Source: Hypholoma sublateritium FD-334 SS-4
Taxonomy: Eukaryota; Basidiomycota; Agaricomycetes; Agaricales; Strophariaceae
DNA length: 64,000 bases
Assembly: GCA_000827495.1 (NCBI GenBank)
Contig: KN817534.1
Span: forward strand, 74,653-138,652
Direction of reading: 5' to 3'
Positions within the stretch are counted from its first letter, which is position 1. Every line of letters begins with the position of its first letter. This document shows, in pieces, positions 21,578-33,766 of the stretch. Made by a program: the position numbers and the translations under genes. The notes below the pieces were generated by a model. The model saw nothing but the letters and a program-made list of their open reading frames with translations, was not told where the DNA came from and did not search any database.

Positions 21578-23902
21578 ATGATACCTCAACACACATCGGC
21601 GGACGAGATCGTCCCTGCGCTCGACTCCGATTTTGAGAACCTCTCGACAATGTCTTCCCCAGTTCTTAATAGCTTCTCTCCCATCTCTGGCTCATGCAAT
21701 GACGGCGAAGACAACAGCACGCTGTCTGATCGTGAGGCTGCAATTTTTGACAACAGTGGTATGTCCGTTTCGTTCGTTATGCATAGGGTAGCCAACGCTG
21801 ACCATGTTTTGCAGCGACAGACCGGGGAGAAGATGTAGAATCATTGCCCCCTCTGCAGTCCTTTGTTCCTGTTATCAAGATGCTGCCGGGGCTTCATCTC
21901 AAAGATAACACCTACGTTGGTTCACACATTCTTTTTCTCCGCCAACGTCGTACTTACATGAAGTATCTAGTACGCGGAAACACCGCTGATACAGGAAGAT
22001 CTCAAGGCGTTCAAAGCTTATGCGGGACGCGTCGAAGAACTCGTCCTCACCGACGTCGGGCGCGATGAACATCCTCGTGTATCCCAGGACGTCATCACCC
22101 GCCTCGCACTCATCCAGGACGTCAGGACGCCCTTCATGTCCTCGCTCAAGCGCCTCGACCTGACCAGCGTCGACGAGGAGCTGGCCTACCTCTGGCTTTG
22201 CCTCACCCCAACCCTCGAGACGCTCGTCGTCGACCGCATACCACCTGCGCGTCAGCCCACCATCGCCGCCTTCCTCGCCGAGCTCGTCCGCAGCGCCCCG
22301 CACCTCGCGCACCTCACACTCGGCGATGGGATACCCCCCAGCGCGCTTTGGAGGTCAGTGCGCTTTGCGCATCTTCGCGAGCTGCGCATCGATATGGCAC
22401 CCGCGATCGTTTTTGCGTTTTTGGAGGCCGTCGCGGCGCTGCCGGTGCTCACGCTGTTCGACATCGACGCGGCCACGACCGAGTACACGGCGTACACACC
22501 CCTCGCAGAGGTTGCCGCGCCCGACGGGGCGGCCCCGACGCCTTTCCCTCGCCTCGAGGCGCTGACTGTTGTCGGCACCGTGCTGCTCATGCACGACCTG
22601 CTCCACCGCCTCCTCCCCCGTGGTGTTGAGCAGATATTGCTGATACTCGTCCGCCGCTGCTCCCTTCCCATTCCGGCGCACTGGAGCCCGTCGCCGTTTG
22701 TGGCCTCTGAGCCTGCTGTTGAGGCTGAGCCTGCTGATGAGGCTGACCTAGTGGCCGCGGAGCCGGCGGCCGAAGCTGCTGAAAACGTCCTGGATATGTC
22801 GGCGCTGCCTGCGCCTCCTTCGCCTGCCTTGCCTGCGGAGGAGGTTGATACATCTTTGGTTGCCGAGGTTCCATTTCACACCTACGAAAGCTGCGGTAGA
22901 ACATACGTTTGTCAAGGGCATCGCTCGTGGAGCAATGTGGAATGCCTCAAATGCGCGGAAAGGCAAATAGTCCGAGAGGGACTGGCGAAACCAGTCAACA
23001 GGAGGGGGAAGCAGGCAAGGCTCTGGGAGGAGCAGCTGGAGAGACAACGCCTGGAGGAGCAACGGCTCGAGGAAGAACAACGCGAGGTAGAGCTGCGCAT
23101 CGAAGAGGAACGGCGCCAGGCGCAGCGGCGACATGAAGAGGAACGGCGCCAGGCGCGGCGGCGACGTGAAGAGGAACAGCGTCAGGTGCTGCGGCGACTT
23201 GAAGAGGAGCGGTACCAAGCACAGCAGCTATTCGACGCAAACATCCTTATGCAGGCTACCCATTTCGCCTCGGCCATTGAACACATTCTCGAGTATGCAA
23301 GCCCGCAATCGGTCAATATCAATCACTCATACCTATCATCTTCTTCAACGTCTCTTGCCGAGACTACACTGGTCGATCCCCCCGAGCTTTCCCCGGCCAC
23401 CCTCTCCAAACTATTGACCTGCCCAAGTCTCGCCAAACTGCAAATCGAAAACTGGGTTCTGACCTCCATCAATAAGGCCTTCATTGGCTTAACCCGCCCT
23501 TCGGAGTCGCCGCTGCTTATGCAGACCTTGCGCCTCCCCATCGAGGAACATTTCAACTCGGGAGTCGCACTCTCGACACTCCCCTTGGTAGCGTGGCTTT
23601 ACCCGCGCCTTCTCGAGTTCCAGACTCGTGTTGTCCAGTGTGCCGGTGCCCATGTACACGACCTCGAGCTGAGCGTCACCGACCACGGCTTGACGACGCT
23701 ATCGATTGGCGGCGAAGCTCCGGCGATCGTAGATGACACGCTTAAAATCGCGCCGTACATCTGCTTCCTTTTCCCGCACCTTGAGAAAATTACGACGCAT
23801 GACGGACACGGCGCGGAAGGCTGGAAATCTATCGACAAGCTTGTCAAGATGTGCCAGCAGGTCCGGGACACCGACAAGAGGAACTTCTATCTTGGCGCCT
23901 AG
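21578..23902 (+). CDS. LRR/F-box-like protein, paralogue 2, with coiled coil
   Basis: Exons 21578-21758, 21821-21915 and 21971-23902 give 735 residues. The second acceptor was chosen at 21820 because it restores the DRGED...LPPLQSFVPVI block present in paralogue 1. Leucine-rich segments (SSLKRLDLTSVDEELAYLWL, TPTLETLVVDRIP, PHLAHLTLGDGIP) align with paralogue 1 throughout. Between about residues 430 and 515 this copy has an Arg/Glu/Gln-rich coiled coil that paralogue 1 lacks; it is built largely from four 11-residue units. Downstream the two proteins match again (SPQSVNIN, VQCAGAHVHDLELSV, ICFLFPHLEKI). The gene arose by tandem duplication. A role as an adaptor or recognition protein is inference only. 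Confidence 0.75.
23096..23227 (+). repeat. Coding minisatellite, 4 x 33 bp
   Basis: Four in-frame 33-bp units, each reading roughly CGN-NNT-GAA-GAG-GAA-CGG-CGC-CAG-GCG-CNG-CGG, encode the 11-residue unit R-x-E-E-E-R-R-Q-x-x-R. The period of eleven suits a right-handed coiled-coil (hendecad) stretch. Confidence 0.85.
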
Positions 23903-24080
23903 GCTTTTGTAGTGCTGTTTCTTCGTTTCTCTCTGTACGCCAGGAGAGTGTACGTCTGTAGTTCTCATTGTCGAATCAAGATAGTCTTTGGTGTGAACTC
24001 CGTCTCCATTCCGCCAGATCTGATTCGACTGGCATATGTTCGAGTCAAACGTACGACATGAACACTCTGCGTCTGCCATC

Positions 24081-24212
24081 CTCCAACGCATCCAGCCCGA
24101 GCAGTGACACGGAAGAGATATGGCCGGTCTCCTTGCGTTTGGGGCCCGCAGAAACGCGCAGACCGTGGCTCCAAACGCAATAATTATTCGATAAAGTGTC
24201 ATCATAATCGAT
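24081..24212 (+). repeat. 3'-flank repeat shared with 11.8-kb remnant
   Basis: About 130 bp downstream of paralogue 2 are a close inverted match to 11911-11790. Shared words include ACGCATCCAGCCCGAG, AGTGACACGGAA, GATATGGC, GGCCCGCAGAAAC, GCAGACCGT and ATAATCGATGGT or its variant. It marks the 3' limit of the duplicated LRR unit. Confidence 0.8.
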
Positions 24213-24540
24213 GGTTGTAAGTATACCATTAAAACTCCACCCCCAACTGCAGCACCCCGCCCCGCACCTCCATGCCCATTAAAATCGTACCAAACTCTGC
24301 CCTTCCCACTCGGCGCTCGCATTTCGCACTGCCTGATAGCAGATACCCGCGCGATGCATACCACCGTGCCCACACTATACACTCCAGCGCGCAGTCGCAT
24401 CCCCGCCGGCGCCGCCCGTCCGCAGCCCGCTGCCCGATCAGCATGGCGCACGGCACGGCGACTGTATCATTGTATCTGGTTCCCGCCTCGGATATAACTG
24501 CTGTATACATAGGGTACCGGCTGCGCGAGATGAAATCCTG

Positions 24541-26115
24541 CCAGGATTCCATTCTATATCAATGTAAGACTAAGTACATATGCACGCAAGCGCCTCCGCC
24601 GACAAGATACGCGCGCGCGTGGCACTAACACACATCACAGCTTGACATCTGGTACGCCCACGACGCGCCGGCTGCGCCTCGCTGGGAGCCTCCCACCTCT
24701 CGTAGCCCTACGCGCCCCTCCACCCCACCCTCTCCACACACGCACACACCCCAGCCGACCCGACCAACCACCAGATATCCCCCCTCCGCACGCATAGCAA
24801 GCTGCTTGGTATAACCGCGTGATGCTCGAGAAAGGAGAAAGGAATTTACATATATATTTATGATATGTAGAATATTTATCAAATATGATGATGAAAGAAA
24901 TTTATATCTGGATTACTTACCAAGGCTCGGAGGATCCGACGCGTTTGGAATGTGCGCGAAGCGCGTCTGAGAAACACAACGTGAACGGCGAGGAATAAGC
25001 GCTCGTGGAGCCAAAAGCCGCCGGGAAGACCGAGCGTGCCTGCGTGACCAATGAGGCACCACCAACACACAAGCACACTGTGAAACAAAAGAAGCGAGAG
25101 AATTGGAGGCCGAAAAATGGCGCAGAGAGAGGACGGAAATGAAACCGAGGGGAAGCGGGAAAAAACCCGAGGGACATCGAAGCGGGCGTCCGAGTCGTCT
25201 TTGTAGATGGGCGCACAGACCTCAGAACTTGAAGGCTGTCAAAGACAGACGGCCGATGTCGATGAATGCCTTTCGACGCTCACGCTTTCATACAAAGCCC
25301 CTCCTCACGCATGGACTTTGCTCGCAAGCCCGCTCGTCTGCTAGAGCCTCCAGCACCGTACCTCAGCCGACCGTCACATTTGCAACCATGCAGCGCGCGG
25401 CCTGCCGCGCATACACAAGTACACGCGCCCCAGCCTAAGCGCCCGCCCGACGCGCCTTGCTTAGCAGCTGTCCCTGCACGCGCTGCGACGGTCAGCCCGC
25501 CAAGCCGCGTCGACCGCACTACCACCCAGCGCGCTCGCCCGCCCCTCTACCCGACCGCTGCAGGATTCGTACAGTGCGCGCCCTGGCTCCGCGCCGCTCG
25601 GCGCGCGTTTCCCGACACGCCTGTGCAAGTCCACAGCGAGTCGCCCTCTCTCATTTCTACCACGCCCGCGGCGCGCCTCTCCCTCTCTCTTCGGCGTCGC
25701 TACACGCGCTCTGCGGGCCCGCCTCACTTCCCCGTACTCGCTGCGCCGACTCATCCGCGCACCGCGGCAGATATGTATCAAGCCAAAACTTACCCGCCCA
25801 CCCCCAGCCCGCGTCGCTCTTGACTAGCTTGACTCCCCCGCCAGCCCTCTTGAATATTATTATCGACTGGCTGTGCTAACATGTACATTCGGAGCACAAT
25901 CTTCCGCCCAGCGCCGACGCCAGGAAAATATACTTACTACCGCAACTCAAGTCCGCTCGCTTTGCACCGGGCGCTCGCTGCCTCTGTCCCCGAACAGAAT
26001 CAGAGCATCTCGTGCGCTATTGGCACAGAGCCCTATGTAAACCTGCGATTCGATTCCTACCAAAATTTCATATCAATCAAAGTACATGCACGCGTCTCCG
26101 CCGCCCAGATACGCG
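24541..26115. repeat. Two ~70-bp direct repeats around copy 2
   Basis: Segments at about 24541-24615 and 26046-26115 share CATATCAAT or TATATCAAT, then AAGTACATATGCACGC or AAGTACATGCACGC, then CTCCGCCG and AGATACGCG. They lie outside the ~0.9-kb copy 2 repeat. The relation may be a nested insertion or simple dispersed repeats. Confidence 0.5.
24951..25815. repeat. Copy 2 of ~0.9-kb diverged direct repeat
   Basis: Same orientation and order of blocks as 16305-17220. Together the two copies bracket the LRR gene pair at a distance of about 8.6 kb. Divergence is high, with many indels, and no terminal motif marks either copy as a retrotransposon LTR. Confidence 0.85.
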
Positions 26116-26257
26116 TCGCCTGCACTGCGCCGCCCGAGCCGGCCATACTTAAGTAAAACACGTCCTAACATAGCACGCGCGCCGCCCGTCTCTAAGCGCC
26201 CATAAATATTTTCAGCGCCGGCGGAGTAACAGTATGTAGAATGCACATCAAAGCGAA

Positions 26258-29200
26258 TCACCGCGCGTCCGCCTCGCGCGCATCCGGCTCCTCGTCAAGC
26301 AGGCCCGCGCTGTCCTTCAGCCGCCTACACATGATCTCGACGTACCCCCGACTGTCGTCCCACTCCCGTCCAAACACCTCCGCGCCCTACGCAATCAGCG
26401 AAAACATAACCCAATCAGCACCGCCAGCCAAGCCCAGACAAACGAACCACACACCATCTCGAGCCCTTCAACGCGCGCCACCACCGCCCCCACGCGCGCG
26501 CCCACCTCGCGGCGGAACGCCGCCGGGTCCGCCGCGCCGCCGAGGAGCCGCAGCGCGCTCACCACCGCCCCGCGCCCGGGCGGCCCGCTGCCGCTGCCGC
26601 CGCCCGCGGCGCCCGCGTAGTGCGCGACGTGCCGCCACAGCAGCAGCAGCAGCATCTCCAGCGCCGCGAGGAGCGCGCGCGCGCTCGCGACGCCCGCGGT
26701 GCGCAGCGCGCCGAGCTCGCGCACGAGCAGCGCGTGCGTCTGTGCCGCGGTGAGGTCGCGCAGCAGCGCGGGGTCCGCGTCGCGCAGGATCTACGGGGCG
26801 GTTTTGTGTCAGTGGGGAGTTTGCGAGTGTATATGAGGCGGCGCACCTCGCTCGCGCTGTCCGCGCCCGTCTGGCCCTTGTGCGCGAGCTCCGCGCCGAT
26901 GTCCGCGATCTGCTTGAGCGTCGTCGCAAAGTCGGTGCACAGGTCGTCCAGCGCGCCGAGCGCGTCGCCGACCGTCGGTATCGTCGCTGCTCGTCCGTCA
27001 GCGTCGCTCAAGGCGCCCCAGTGCAAAGCAGCGCTCACCAGAGAAGTGTGTCGTCCGCTCGTCGCTCCGCGGCCTGATCGTCACCGGCGACAGGACGAGC
27101 GTTATCTCCGGCTCTGCGCACAGAAACCGTTAGTTAGAGGCAGGTACGTATATACCGAGCAGAAGGCATACCTGTGAAGTCGCCGGCGGCACCGATGTAC
27201 GCAATCACGCTCTTGCGCAGCAGCCGCTCCTCGCGCTGCACCTTCACATCGAACTTCGTCTTGCCGCCGTGGCCTTCAATACAATTCCGTCAGACTTGTC
27301 CACTTCGAAAGAAGAGAACGCCGCACCGAACGCAACCGCCCGACTAAGCTTCACATCCGTGTCGGACTGGGGCACCACATACGCGAACATCCGTCCGTGC
27401 CCCAGGCACCGCGTCGCGAGCCCGAGGATGGCCATGTGGATCGCGCCGAAGCCGGAGTTGGGCGACAGCTACGTCATGTCAGTGTAGCACTCATAACATA
27501 ATGCAAAGACGACATACGACTTCAGTTTTCGGCACGGACGGAAGGATGCTCGTGCAGAGCGCGATGATGAGATGCACCTCCGCGAGCGTGGGCAGCGTCA
27601 CATACTCGTCCTCGTTCTTCAGCAAGATCGCGATAGTCGATCCGTGCGTCGACAGGAAGTTGAGCGCCTGGGCGTCGTGTCAGTTGTGCGAAAACAATAG
27701 GCAAAAGGCAAAATATACCTGCTGCGACGCGGTGGTGTGTCGCGTGCCCAGCGTCGCAATAATGCCGTCAACGACCTGCAGCGCAGGCATCAGCAGCTGG
27801 TGGTACCGCTGGATCGCCGGCGGGAGGAAGGAGCCCTGATCTGCTCCAGCGTCAGCGATAAGAATGCCGCGCGCGAAACGAGCCGCCTACCGATGAACGC
27901 CTGGTCTGCCTCGGGCCGCGTGTCTAGGTAGTCGCACTGCGCCAGGATGGGCAGCAGCTGCGCTTCCAGGAGGCGTTCGGCGCCCGCACGGCTCTGTGTC
28001 ATCCGGATGAATAGGGACATCTTGGCCTCGTACACATAAAGTGAGTTCAGGTCATCTGGACACAATCCATCAGTACGTTTTCAAGCTGGCAAAAGAAAGA
28101 GGACCGCCTCACCTGGATCGGGTTTGAGCACACCCTGCAAACGCGAGTCCAAGTCTTTGATACTATGCACGAAGTTCGACAGTATGCCGTGTCGATTGAG
28201 GGCAGCGAGCACAGCGTGTTGCTTCTCGAGGCTCGACAGCTGGACGGTGGCATCGAGGAGCATGAATGCGACCGTCTTCCACACCTCGGTGCCATCGATC
28301 GCGTCTCTGGAGACAGTCGAAATCAGGCGGTCCATGGCTGGCTTCATGACGGCCAGACAGCTGATTTCAAGAGTAGACGCAGTCGACGCGCGATCGCTGG
28401 ACACGGAGGGCGCGAGCGACGAGCTCCGGCGCATGTACGTGCTGTCGCGGAGGCTGGACAAGCCCAGAGAGGCGCCGAAGCCACTCGACTCGGTCTCGGC
28501 GGAGGGGTCGACATCGTGCGGCGACCTGATGAGGTGGAAGAAGTTGATGAGCGTGGCATACAAATTGCCGCGGACGAGCTCCACATGGCTGTTGTCCAGA
28601 ATGATCTCCAAGATGTTGCGCAGGATAGTGTGCAGTCTCTCGGCCGGGAGAGACCCCGACTCNGAATCGNCGCCCAGCGACTGCAAGATGACTTGATGTT
28701 GCCTGTCTTCCCGGAGCTTGGTGATCGACGAAAGAATNGTTTCTGAAAGAAGGACCGATGTAGTCTCCTCGATATNCCCCGAGCGCATCGTCGCAGGAAG
28801 AACGTGGAGCAAGTCGAAGAGCATGTTCTCGCGCCGATTGTGTGGCAGGCGATCGAAGCATTTCGTCAGCGCCAGATCCAGGACCCGCCTCCAGGACTCG
28901 AAGCTCGTCACTCGCGCATGGGAGACCTGGCGCCGATGGTTCTCTACGGCGCAGCTTCCCAGGACATAGATGATCTCAGTATTGAGCTGCTCGTTCTGCG
29001 CCTGTGTGGCGACGGTGCCTTGAGCATGAAGGGCGGCCTTCCCAGTGGATAACAGGTACACCAANGCACTGCGATCGACAACTTCACATCCCGAGGCGTC
29101 TNTGCGGATACACGATTGGAGGTTGATCTGGTTCAGATACTGCATGTCGACAGGNTCCACGGAAAGGCTGTCCGCCCAGTCGAACATCAGCGACTGNAGG

Positions 29201-32200
29201 AAGTCGATAATCCGTATGNGCGACTGNCCCAGTTCGTGGAACGCAGAGAAATTGTGCTCCTCCTCGAGCTCCGTATCNGTGCCGAAAAGGATTTCCAGCA
29301 GCTCCGTAACGGCCTTGAAATGCCCTTTAATGGTGAGGACATGTAGTTCGAGGGCCACTAGATCGAAGATATATGAACGTAGACGCAGGAATGAGCTCAG
29401 CGATGTGACCGTTGTGGTTATGCGCGTTCCGTCCCCATATAAGACCTGGATGTATGGGTCTTGCAAAATCTCCGGCGCATGGGAGGGGACCCGTGCCAGT
29501 TGGCGCGCGAAAAAGTCCTCGCGGGTGCGTAGATATCGGCATGTAAACTCCGACGTCTGACGATGAACACAAAGCTGGTAGATGAGGCGATAGCACCGTT
29601 CTGCCAGCTCCGGAAGAGCAATGAACAGCGGCGTGGCGTAATCGACCCCTCTTTCCCTGTTTTTTCCCCTTAGTCGCGGTACGCCGGCGTTGACGAGATC
29701 GAGGAGGACATGTACGCTCGTCCGCCGTGCGCCCAGCGCGTGGGGGTCCTGGATCGTCTGTTCGTTGCCATTGTCGCCGAAGAGGAGGAAGTGGGCGATA
29801 TTGGGGAAAGGCCGGTTTGTCTCGGTGTCTTGGATGAGGAGATCGAGCGCCGCGAGCCGCATGGCCTGCTCCAGAGATTCCGAGGATGAATCGATCACCG
29901 GGGCGCCAGCCCCCGTCGTTCGCGCGGCGTATTCCTCGGCTTGTGCTACGTTTTCCGTGACATCCGTGCTCATGATCTTCACGAACCCGCCGAGGATCCG
30001 TTCCGACTCGGGGCTTGCTTGCATGAGGGTGACCAACGTCGATGGCGATGTCGACAGTGAAAGCTTGGCAATGATCTTAACGGCGAGCAGGGCAACCTCT
30101 GAGTATGCAGGATAAGCCATATATGTAGCCAACGCCGGAATATGCAACGGGCCAAACGACAACGTCTGGTCGAATCGAATGAAATAGGAGCGGGAGTAAA
30201 CCTGCCCCACAAATGGCGCACTGTTGAAGTTGGAGAGGAGGGGGATGAAGACGTCCAAAAAGATATCTTGGATTTCCAAAACGCGATGGACGATCCTCAG
30301 TACGCGGGTGATGGTGCTACGGAAAAATAGTTCCTCGTCAGCAAACCCCTTCTCAAATCCTTCGAGCCCATTCACAACATATTCCAAGATTGATGATTGC
30401 AGGGAAGTGCTCGTCAGCAGTCGTTTCATGATATCGTGACCTGGGTGGACAAGCAACGGAATGATGTTCTCCAATTTGAGCGGTGCTTCATCAGTTGTAG
30501 TGACCAACGACTCCAGATCGAAGCTGGCTAAGCTTCGTTCGATGAACGTCAAACATAGGTCGTTAATCTGCCACCGGTCCGAAGCACGAGCGTAGTCGCG
30601 TTTGGAGATGTTCGCGAAGACCGTGTCGACCACAAAGCTCGTGAAAGGGGCGATTCCTGGCAGTCGATATGGTTGACCGAGCGTCTCGGGAATAGTGTTC
30701 AAAGGCTCCCGTCCCGGGGAAAGTTCCTGCAATAAGATCTGCTTCGGGGTGTGTATGAGGGTGCTAAGAAGCTTCAAGAAGGGTATCGTCGAGGGGTAGA
30801 TTCGATGCGCAGATTCCACTTCCTCCAGTTCCATTTCCACGCCTTTTGTCGCAGCGAGCGTCATACCAAATCCACCTGCGGCGCCCAGACGAACATTAAT
30901 GACTTCCAGTCGCTCCATCAATGTCCAGACAGCTTTGCATATTTCGACTCCCGGAACACCAGCACCCGGTTCGCAGAATGAGCAAAGAGTATCGAATATA
31001 GCGCCTTTGAGCTCCAGCGGTATTCCAAGTGGGATTAAGGACAGGAGGGTCGGGATAGCCCTAAAATGTGCATGGCCGGCGATCGTCGTGCGCACGGCAA
31101 CGGAATGAGAGACGACGGTAGACAGCACCCGGAGGAATGATCGGGCGAGCGATACGTCCTGCGAGGATATCACGAATTCGGCGGAGGCTTGAGGAGGCGC
31201 TAGGTTCTGGAATGATGTACCGAACGACGGAGGTTGCGCTGGAGGTTGGTTGCGAGGATTTGAAGAATTGTGTGCCCAGGTCTCCAGGATGCCGAATATG
31301 ACCGTCCACGAAACAGACGGCCCAGATGCTGATGACGCAGACACCGTGCTTCCCGGTAACACCTCGCCTCCGCCCCGGGCCATGAAGTTGTAGGCAAGCT
31401 CACTACATTGCTCGCCATTTGCCAGGCCGCTAAGCATGTCATAGAGAGCAGCAAGCATGGAAAGATCCTGGCTCGGCGTCGACCAGACGGCCCATTGCAA
31501 GAAGGCGGGAAGACGACCAGATGTGGCCTCAACGGCTTCCTGGAATGTCAGCTGGCGTGAACTTTGCGGACCAGAGCCCCAGAATTGAATCGCACGTTCC
31601 GCGGGGAGTGCGGAATATAGCAAACCAATGAATGAGTAGAGAAGAATGATGTCTTGACGAGGGGCTGGCTCTGGATGTTCTGCCAGGGGAGGCTGCGACA
31701 GAGGAAAGCGCGACGATGCTCGATTCCTGTCTGTCCGTGCGTTGGCGAGCACAAAATCTTCTTGTCTTTGCTTAATTTTTCGAAGTTCCGAAGAGGCATG
31801 GGTGATGAGAGAGCGAAGCATAGTTTCAAAAGACAATAGAACGACCAATCTGAACTCTGCCGGTGGGACTTCCCGGAGATCTGGTTGGTCGGAAGGTGAC
31901 TTATCGAGGATGGAATATGTCGGACCACGGCCTGACTTCGCCTCGATATGGATCACAGAGAGAGAAAGATATTTGAACGCGTCGCCTTGTACTGCATTCC
32001 AAATCTGTGTCTCTAGTTCGTCTGTCTTGAACCCATTTCGATGTTCGAGAGTCGAGTCGTTGTGCCTTGCTTCTGTTAAGAACAAGGTCCATTTCAGTAG
32101 AACCGTAGCTTTCAATGCAGGATCCTTCCAGGTCGATGACGGCTCCAACTTTTTGGTCATGAAAGTGACGAGAGACGCATCTGTGGAGATGAATTGGCGC

Positions 32201-33164
32201 GAAGGGGAGAGAGAGCTGTCAGGGTCGATGGGGTCGAGTGTGAGGAGAATGGCTGTCAGCAAATAGTACGTCATGGGGTGGTTCGAGTTCGCGGCCAGCC
32301 AGTCGACGATCGTTTTTATTTCGTTCGAAGAAAGATATCCCAGCCGGGATATGGAACACAGAGCAATTCCCAAATTCCGGCGTTCATATCTTAGGGAATC
32401 ATAACGTGAGCTGAGGATGTCGGCACCTAGGGCGGGATTGCCTGCGTTTTGTTCAGACTCTGAGGGCGAACAATAAAATTGGTGCAACACACCTTGGCCA
32501 GTTGGTGCCACAGTGTTACTGCAGGCATTTTTCCTTGCCACATCTGCTTTCTCGATGACAGCGTCCAGAATTTCAATCTCTTTGAACACCTTTCGAGGTA
32601 ATGTGACTTCTCCGGCCGCCGTCCGCGTTCCCGGAAGGAGTTGCGTACGGACAAACTTTGCAAGACGTTTGTAGGTTGGAGACGCGTCTGGGGCATCGGC
32701 CACTTCTGTCGCTTCGAGGAGAAACTTTAAAGAATCTACGAGATCGCGTCGGCGTTGATGGTAGCTCGCGATAGTCATTTCAATGCAGCTGACGGGAGTT
32801 ATGTTGGGGTTTCCGGCCATAACATCATGTAAGATTCCAGCAATATACTTTTCTGAAAGGTCGAGGTGCTGGGACAGGAATATTGCCTGTCTTGCGAAGT
32901 CGCCGTTGATTGCAGTTGCTTTGCCATTGATAATAGGCTTGCCTGTTGAAAGTTTGGATAGGGAACAGTCGTATAAAATGAAGTAAGCCAACCTGACTCC
33001 AATTCCTTCTGCTCCTGTGGATTCCTCGCGCCAAAATCGAAGAGCTTGAGTAAATTGGGCTTTTGAACCATAAGCTGGTCGAAGAGTTCCTGCTCGTCAT
33101 CATGAGAGTCTTGAGATGATAGGGCCCTGAGCAGGGACTCCTTGAGGTGATGTGTAGTGCTCAT
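26258..33164 (-). CDS. NUP192: Nucleoporin NUP192/NUP205
   Basis: Eleven exons on the minus strand: 33164-32993, 32942-28113, 28055-27891, 27840-27719, 27667-27518, 27468-27327, 27273-27172, 27113-27039, 26986-26847, 26790-26455 and 26386-26258. They give 2120 residues, in the range of this family (about 1700-2100). It is a large alpha-solenoid scaffold of the inner ring of the nuclear pore, binding Nic96/Nup93. The recognisable start is SLLRALSSQDS then ELFDQL..., KPNLLKLFDFGARNPQEQKELESG, then ATAINGDFARQAIFLSQHLDLSEKYIAG-type sequence. One exon of 4.8 kb holds most of the protein, while the last nine exons are short and GC-rich. I start at ATG 33164; an ATG at 33200 would add 12 residues. 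Eleven ambiguous bases fall in codons for about residues 1279-1484. The 3' end differs from simple reading because a 53-nt intron (27326-27274) is needed to restore the frame. Confidence 0.93.
28663..29278. other. Cluster of eleven ambiguous bases
   Basis: Single N calls sit at 28663, 28670, 28738, 28776, 29065, 29102, 29155, 29197, 29219, 29227 and 29278, all inside the large nucleoporin exon and nowhere else in the window. The reading frame is kept through all of them, so they look like unresolved base calls or merged alleles, not gaps. Confidence 0.95.
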
Positions 33165-33336
33165 GAAGGGAATAAAGGGATCCTGAAGAGTCTTTTGCAA
33201 GATCTTAGGCCCAAGAATGAGAGTTCAAGGAATTAGAGTCAAGACTCAACAGCCCCGTCTCCGCGGGCGCGTTCACCTAAACCCGTGACTATCCCCGATT
33301 TTTGTAACTCCGACAGTGTATGCGCCCGCGCCGCGC

Positions 33337-33361
33337 CGCGCGACGCGTTGGTCGTCGCGCG
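33337..33361. repeat. GC-rich 9-bp inverted repeat
   Basis: CGCGCGACG at 33337-33345 pairs exactly with 33353-33361 around a 7-nt spacer. It sits in the short GC-rich patch between the nucleoporin start and the AT-rich 3' region of the neighbouring gene. Confidence 0.7.
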
Positions 33362-33766
33362 AATCGCGGCGCGATGCACTGCAGCGCTCAAAAGCCTATA
33401 TACTTCATGTCAAATAATTTCCGCAAGCTACCAGTGATTAAAATAGTTGAAAAGTTATATTTTCATAGCAGCACAAGCAATAAATATACTCAGGTGGCAA
33501 TGAATTGTGTAAGTAAACCTATACCATGTATATTCAACTTATATGTAAAATGTAAAACAAGTCAGGACTCAGAAAGAGAAGCGAAGGCAAAGCCGAATTT
33601 GAATTTATCGAATGGTAGAATGAAAGGTGAAAGATAGGAAACAAGATATAATTATACATACAGTCATACCAGAGGTAAGCCAAGGTGACAGTAAATTGAT
33701 TGTTCATAGATAGTTCTAGGATGAATATAAATTGGAAAGCGGTAGTCGGAGGTTGATTGAGAGCAG

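Noticed and set aside
16305..25815. LTR retrotransposon with the LRR genes inside
   Set aside because: The repeats lack TG...CA ends, there is no primer-binding site or polypurine tract, and no gag or pol sequence lies between them.
26468..27177. Plus-strand and alternative minus-strand frames over the nucleoporin 3' end
   Set aside because: Shadows of the GC-rich last exons of NUP192, which splice cleanly in another frame.
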